In this document: positions 33,513 to 36,269 of the stretch, piece after piece
Layout: every line of letters begins with the position of its first letter
How positions within the stretch are numbered: the stretch's first letter is position 1
Assembly: GCA_902800495.1 (NCBI GenBank)
Contig: CADCET010000030.1
Coordinates: forward strand, 1-36,269
From: an uncultured Prevotellaceae bacterium
GTDB taxonomy: Bacteria; Bacteroidota; Bacteroidia; Bacteroidales; Bacteroidaceae
Direction of reading: 5' to 3'
DNA: 36,269 nucleotides
The notes under the pieces: model-generated
What the model was told of the DNA's origin: nothing
The model's input: only the letters and a program-made list of their open reading frames with translations
The model's database searches: none
Program-made: the position numbers and the translations under genes

Positions 33513-34790
33513 ATGAAACGTTTAGAAATGATAGTCTGTCGATGTGTCCTTTTGTTGTGCTCCGTAGCGCTGGTGTCGTGCAATAAGGATATGTTTGATG
33601 AGGAAGAGTATATAAAGCTGGTCGAGGTAGCACAGCCGGTGTCGGGCATCGATGCGTCGCACGACTGGGATCTCACCGCCTCTTATAACATGACCGTGAC
33701 GATAGGTTCTGCTTATAGGGATATGAGCCGTCTGCAGATACTCAGCGAGAATCCAGCGTCGGGCCGCAGCGCCACGCTGTTGGGCGATTATCTGCTGTCG
33801 GGCAACGAACGTGAGGCCGTGACCTTCACCGCTCCTCGTACGATGACCAAGTTCTACGCCGCCCTGGTCGACAGCGAAGGACGGTATACCGTCGCACCAT
33901 TCACGTCCTACGACCGTTCGGTGGATTTCTCTGATCCGCTGGTTACCAACGCCTCGGCCATCAGCACCATGACCACGCAGGCCTATACCTACTGTTTCGA
34001 GGACGAGATGCCGCAGCCCGGCGATTACGACTATAACGACGTCGTGTTGCGTATCTCGCAGGAGCGTACCGCGAAGAACCAGATAACCCTCAACGTCACG
34101 CTGGCCGCCGTCGGCTCTCTGTCGCAGGTGGCTACCGCCATCCGTCTTGTCGGTTACACCTACGACCAGATAGAGAGTATCACAACCGTCGACGGTGTGA
34201 CCTTCGACGAGGGTTACAAAAAGTCGTCCTTGCCGTTTATTGACAGCAATGAACTGCTGGTGGCCGGAAGCGACAATGCTGCCGTCATCAACGTCTTCGA
34301 GGACGCTCACTGGGCCACGGGTGCCGTCGCCTATGCCACCGAGGGTTATATCCCGCGTTATAAGTATAACGTCACCAAGTACACGACTGAAGAGAGCGAT
34401 ATGGTCAGTCCGAATACCATCTCTTTTGTCATCACGTTCAAGTCCTCGGTGCAGAATCTCAACAGCTTCACTTTGAACTCGTTAGACCCGTTCGTTATCT
34501 TGGAGTACAACGGCATCTTCATGGAGAATCACGCCGTCTACAAGCACAGGACGGTTTCTGTGCTCCATGAATATACGCAACCTTCAGGCGCCGTCATCCT
34601 CCCCTGGTCGCTGATCGTCCCGTCGGACGCCTTCCGTTATCCCTTGGACGGCGTACATATCGGTTATTCCAAGGACGGTGCCCTCTTTGGCGCCTATATG
34701 ACGCTCGGCCATGCGTTCGGCCAGTGGGCAAGCAACAAGGACACAGCCAACGACTGGTACGGATACCCGACCACCAATATGGTCTACTAA
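33513..34790 (+). CDS. LruC-domain lipoprotein, divergent from the surface operon
   Basis: From the ATG at 33513 the protein has 425 residues. It starts MKRLEMIVCRCVLLLCSVAL, has a lipobox with Cys23 (LVSC) and then NKDMFDEEEY, an acidic export-like stretch. SHDWDLTASYNMTV carries Trp52, matching the WGF position of the neighbours. The LruC motif YCFEDEMPQPGDYDYNDVVL reaches the acidic loop at about residue 171. The rest has LruC-type strands and ends WYGYPTTNMVY. The 12 codons upstream from 33477 overlap the promoter and precede a complete signal peptide, so they are excluded. LruC proteins are widespread in Bacteroidota; their exact role is not established. Confidence 0.82.
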   Translation: MKRLEMIVCRCVLLLCSVALVSCNKDMFDEEEYIKLVEVAQPVSGIDASHDWDLTASYNMTVTIGSAYRDMSRLQILSENPASGRSATLLGDYLLSGNEREAVTFTAPRTMTKFYAALVDSEGRYTVAPFTSYDRSVDFSDPLVTNASAISTMTTQAYTYCFEDEMPQPGDYDYNDVVLRISQERTAKNQITLNVTLAAVGSLSQVATAIRLVGYTYDQIESITTVDGVTFDEGYKKSSLPFIDSNELLVAGSDNAAVINVFEDAHWATGAVAYATEGYIPRYKYNVTKYTTEESDMVSPNTISFVITFKSSVQNLNSFTLNSLDPFVILEYNGIFMENHAVYKHRTVSVLHEYTQPSGAVILPWSLIVPSDAFRYPLDGVHIGYSKDGALFGAYMTLGHAFGQWASNKDTANDWYGYPTTNMVY

Positions 34791-34806
34791 AATTCGGTCC
34801 CTCCTA

Positions 34807-34846
34807 ATTCTCACGCCGCGAAATTATTTTCTCGCGGCGTGAGAAT
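34807..34846 (+). terminator. Strong hairpin/terminator after the LruC lipoprotein
   Basis: ATTCTCACGCCGCGA (34807-34821) pairs perfectly over 15 bp with TCGCGGCGTGAGAAT (34832-34846) around a 10-nt loop. The following sequence is AT-rich (ATATCATTTT) rather than a pure T run. Confidence 0.8.
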
Positions 34847-34914
34847 ATATCATTTTCGGCAGCAGCCACGAAAAGGGCGGGGCCAAAGTCAAACTGATAA
34901 TTTCTGGGGAAATA

Positions 34915-34947
34915 TTTGGAATATTGCTCACTTATTCGTATCTTTGC
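34915..34947 (+). promoter_or_regulatory. Consensus promoter of the DUF3791-DUF3990 operon
   Basis: TTTG (34915-34918), 20 bp, then TATCTTTGC (34939-34947), a full Bacteroidota promoter, 28 bp before the ATG at 34976. Confidence 0.88.
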
Positions 34948-34975
34948 AACCCTAAATGTAAAAATAACGACGATT

Positions 34976-35200
34976 ATGGGATACAGCAATCATGACAAGA
35001 TGGAATGGGCGCTCATCTTCGCTATGGAGTTTGGGCGGCACTTCGGGTTGACGCTCAAGCAGGCGTTCAACTATCTGAGCCGCTTCGGCGCCATCAAGTT
35101 CATCGACGAGCACTACGACTACTGCCACACGCAGTCGTTCCAGTCGATGGTCAGCGACATGGCCGAGTTCTGCCACAGGAAAGGAGGGGCGCTCGTATGA
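34976..35200 (+). CDS. DUF3791 protein, candidate antitoxin
   Basis: This 74-residue helical protein carries the DUF3791 pattern: MEWALIFAMEFGRHFGLTLK, then QAFNYLSRFGAIKFIDEHYD and YCHTQSFQSMVSDMAEF. DUF3791 proteins are small and very often lie next to DUF3990 genes in gut Bacteroidota and Firmicutes. The start at 34976 is chosen because a consensus promoter lies just upstream; a longer frame from 34916 would begin inside that promoter. The stop overlaps the next start in an ATGA (35197-35200). An AGGAGG-type ribosome site, unusual in Bacteroidota, lies about 10 nt before the next gene. An antitoxin role is inferred from gene order only. Confidence 0.82.
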   Translation: MGYSNHDKMEWALIFAMEFGRHFGLTLKQAFNYLSRFGAIKFIDEHYDYCHTQSFQSMVSDMAEFCHRKGGALV

Positions 35201-35670
35201 TACTCTACCACGGCACCAATGCCGACTTCGGCGAGATTGACCTGCGCAAGTCGAAGCCCAACAAGGACTTCGGTCAGGGGTTCTACCTTAGCCGCGAGTA
35301 CCCTCAGGCAATGACCATGGCGAAGACCAAGGTGGAGCAGTTAGAGACAGGCACGCCTACCGTTCTCACTTTCGAGGCCGACGACGAGCAGATGAACAGC
35401 CTGCGAGTCCTCCGCTTCGACGATTACTCAGAGGAGTGGGCCAAGTTCATCCTGCTGAATCGCAACAATTCCAGCCCCGAGCCAGCCCACGACTACGATA
35501 TCGTCGTCGGCCCCATTGCCAACGACCGTGTAGGCGTGCAGCTCTGGAAGTTCGAGAACGGCACCATCGACCTGCCGACGCTCGTACACAACCTGCGTAA
35601 CATGAAGGGCATCACCTTCCAATACTACTTCGGCACCGAGCGTGCCATCAAAATTCTGAAGCGACTATGA
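35197..35670 (+). CDS. DUF3990 protein, ADP-ribosyltransferase-like candidate toxin
   Basis: This 157-residue protein starts MILYHGTNADFGEIDLRKSK. It contains Tyr4-His5-Gly6-Thr7, then DFGQGFYLSREYPQAMTMA with Phe29-Tyr30-Leu31 and a following Ala, and a C-terminal FQYYFGTERAIKIL with Gln142 and Glu148. The order (HG[TS] ... GFYL ... acidic/Gln late) is the H-Y-E-like layout of the diphtheria-toxin/PARP branch of ADP-ribosyltransferases, to which DUF3990 has been related. Which late residue would be catalytic cannot be fixed by eye. It overlaps both neighbours by ATGA, so the three proteins should be made in balance. Target unknown; toxin role is an inference. The much longer frame from 35005 is out of phase with DUF3791 and is rejected. 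Confidence 0.82.
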   Translation: MILYHGTNADFGEIDLRKSKPNKDFGQGFYLSREYPQAMTMAKTKVEQLETGTPTVLTFEADDEQMNSLRVLRFDDYSEEWAKFILLNRNNSSPEPAHDYDIVVGPIANDRVGVQLWKFENGTIDLPTLVHNLRNMKGITFQYYFGTERAIKILKRL

Positions 35671-35888
35671 ACGAGAAAGAACAGATGAAACTCGACATGG
35701 TGAAACACCTCGCCCTGCGGCTGATGGACGACGACTTGCAGCTCACGATTGAGCAGGCTCTTGCCACCGTCATCAACAGCGACACCTACCAGCGCCTACA
35801 GCGTGATGCTACGGGTTTCTACTACCAGAGTCCGGGCTACGTGTACAGCTTTTTGCAGAACGAGCTAAAGACGGCCAAGGTTTCGTAA
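35667..35888 (+). CDS. Small helical protein coupled to DUF3990
   Basis: This 73-residue protein begins MNEKEQMKLDMVKHLALRLM and continues with LTIEQALATVINSDTYQRLQ and YYQSPGYVYSFLQNELKTAK. It is predicted mostly helical, soluble and charged. Its start overlaps the DUF3990 stop in an ATGA. I do not recognise the family with confidence; it resembles the small partner proteins that sit after DUF3990 genes and may be a second antitoxin or a chaperone. Confidence 0.75.
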   Translation: MNEKEQMKLDMVKHLALRLMDDDLQLTIEQALATVINSDTYQRLQRDATGFYYQSPGYVYSFLQNELKTAKVS

Positions 35889-35928
35889 TTACGCAAGTTT
35901 TATACTTCTACACAAATACCGAAATTTT

Positions 35929-35961
35929 CCGCCGAGACATCCGCAGAGGGTGTTTCGGCGG
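35929..35961 (+). terminator. Possible terminator after the DUF3990 operon
   Basis: CCGCCGA (35929-35935) pairs with TCGGCGG (35955-35961), with further partial pairing inside (ACA/TGT, CC/GG). It is followed by CTTTGCG rather than a T run, so termination is uncertain. Confidence 0.5.
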
Positions 35962-36084
35962 CTTTGCGTTAAATATTATTAAACAGAGAGGGCGAATAAG
36001 TGAATGTATAGAAAAATTGCTTAATTTTGTAGCCAAATAGACCCTAAAATAAGGTATTGCCGTAGAAACAATAGAAAAAATAAC

Positions 36085-36111
36085 GAAAGATTTGAAAGAT
36101 TTGAAAGATTT
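36085..36111. repeat. 9-bp tandem repeat, three copies
   Basis: GAAAGATTT is repeated three times (36085, 36094, 36103), just upstream of the last promoter in the window. Confidence 0.85.
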
Positions 36112-36147
36112 CTCGCCGATAGGCGACTAAATGTCGGCTAAATTGTG

Positions 36148-36156
36148 TATCTTTGC
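36148..36156 (+). promoter_or_regulatory. -7 promoter box of the last gene
   Basis: TATCTTTGC matches TAnnTTTG. A GCCGA/TCGGC inverted repeat lies just upstream (about 36115-36138) where an operator could sit. The leader of about 100 nt holds a hairpin, GAATACC (36183-36189) with GGTATTC (36204-36210), with CGAAA/TTTCG inside. Confidence 0.65.
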
Positions 36157-36259
36157 ACCGTGAAAGCCGCGATTAAGCGAGAGAATACCCGAAAAGATTT
36201 CGAGGTATTCCGAGCGGAAGCGGTTTCGAACGAAGTTCAAACTCTAAACGACGAGAATT

Positions 36260-36269
36260 ATGGAAGCAA
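36260..36269 (+). CDS. First codons of a gene running off the window
   Basis: An ATG at 36260 reads MEA before the window ends. It is called only because a good promoter and an otherwise empty leader precede it; nothing can be said about the product. Confidence 0.4.

Noticed and set aside
34916-34975. Longer start for the DUF3791 gene
   Set aside because: It would begin in the -33 box of a consensus promoter, upstream of the transcript start.
1-36269. tRNA or rRNA genes
   Set aside because: No cloverleaf with a GTTCRANNC arm and no rRNA-like sequence was found on reading either strand.

Overview
The window looks like a chromosomal segment of a gut- or rumen-type Bacteroidales, most probably Prevotella or a close relative. 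Nearly every promoter that can be recognised has the Bacteroidota -7 box TAnnTTTG, several with a -33 TTTG exactly 20 bp upstream. Lipoproteins carry acidic residues just after the lipid cysteine, as in Bacteroidota surface-export signals. There are LruC-type acidic-loop lipoproteins, InlB B-repeats and C-termini resembling type IX secretion sorting tails, an S46 dipeptidyl-peptidase and a fused SpmA/SpmB protein. No rRNA, tRNA, CRISPR array or intact insertion sequence was seen.

Layout. 1-180 is the start of a minus-strand M13 metallopeptidase lipoprotein. 687-8716 is a defence-type block, all on the minus strand: a RelB-like antitoxin, a PIN toxin and a small DprA-like protein in one tight unit, and a two-gene restriction-like module (PLD nuclease/SNF2 helicase followed by an Eco57I-type adenine methyltransferase). 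The module sits behind a leader of about 350 nt that can fold into large nested, mutually exclusive hairpins. 9136-9470 is repeat-rich. 9494-10590 is a small housekeeping operon (ridA-tcdA). 10692-11873 is AT-rich and holds a gene remnant and hicAB. 12309-14001 holds a TlpA-like thioredoxin protein and a small lipoprotein whose signal peptides are near-identical copies. 14443-15681 is a PLP enzyme of sulfur amino-acid metabolism.

From 25135 down to 15712 one long minus-strand series is packed with small gaps: SpmAB fusion, polysaccharide flippase, CotH/lamin-tail cell-surface protein, S46 (DPP7-type) peptidase and a retropepsin-like/PDZ protein. 25250-34790 is a surface-protein locus: three paralogous lipoproteins and one InlB-repeat secreted protein on the minus strand, with a divergent LruC lipoprotein on the plus strand. 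34976-35888 is a translationally coupled three-gene operon, DUF3791 - DUF3990 (ADP-ribosyltransferase-like) - small helical protein, which looks like a toxin-antitoxin-type unit. The window ends in a promoter and the first codons of another gene.

The best candidates for under-described biology are (i) the DUF3791/DUF3990 tricistron, (ii) the LruC/WGF lipoprotein cluster, (iii) the PLD-helicase/methyltransferase module with its hairpin-rich leader and a compositionally foreign target-recognition segment, and (iv) the RelB-PIN-DprA-like tricistron.
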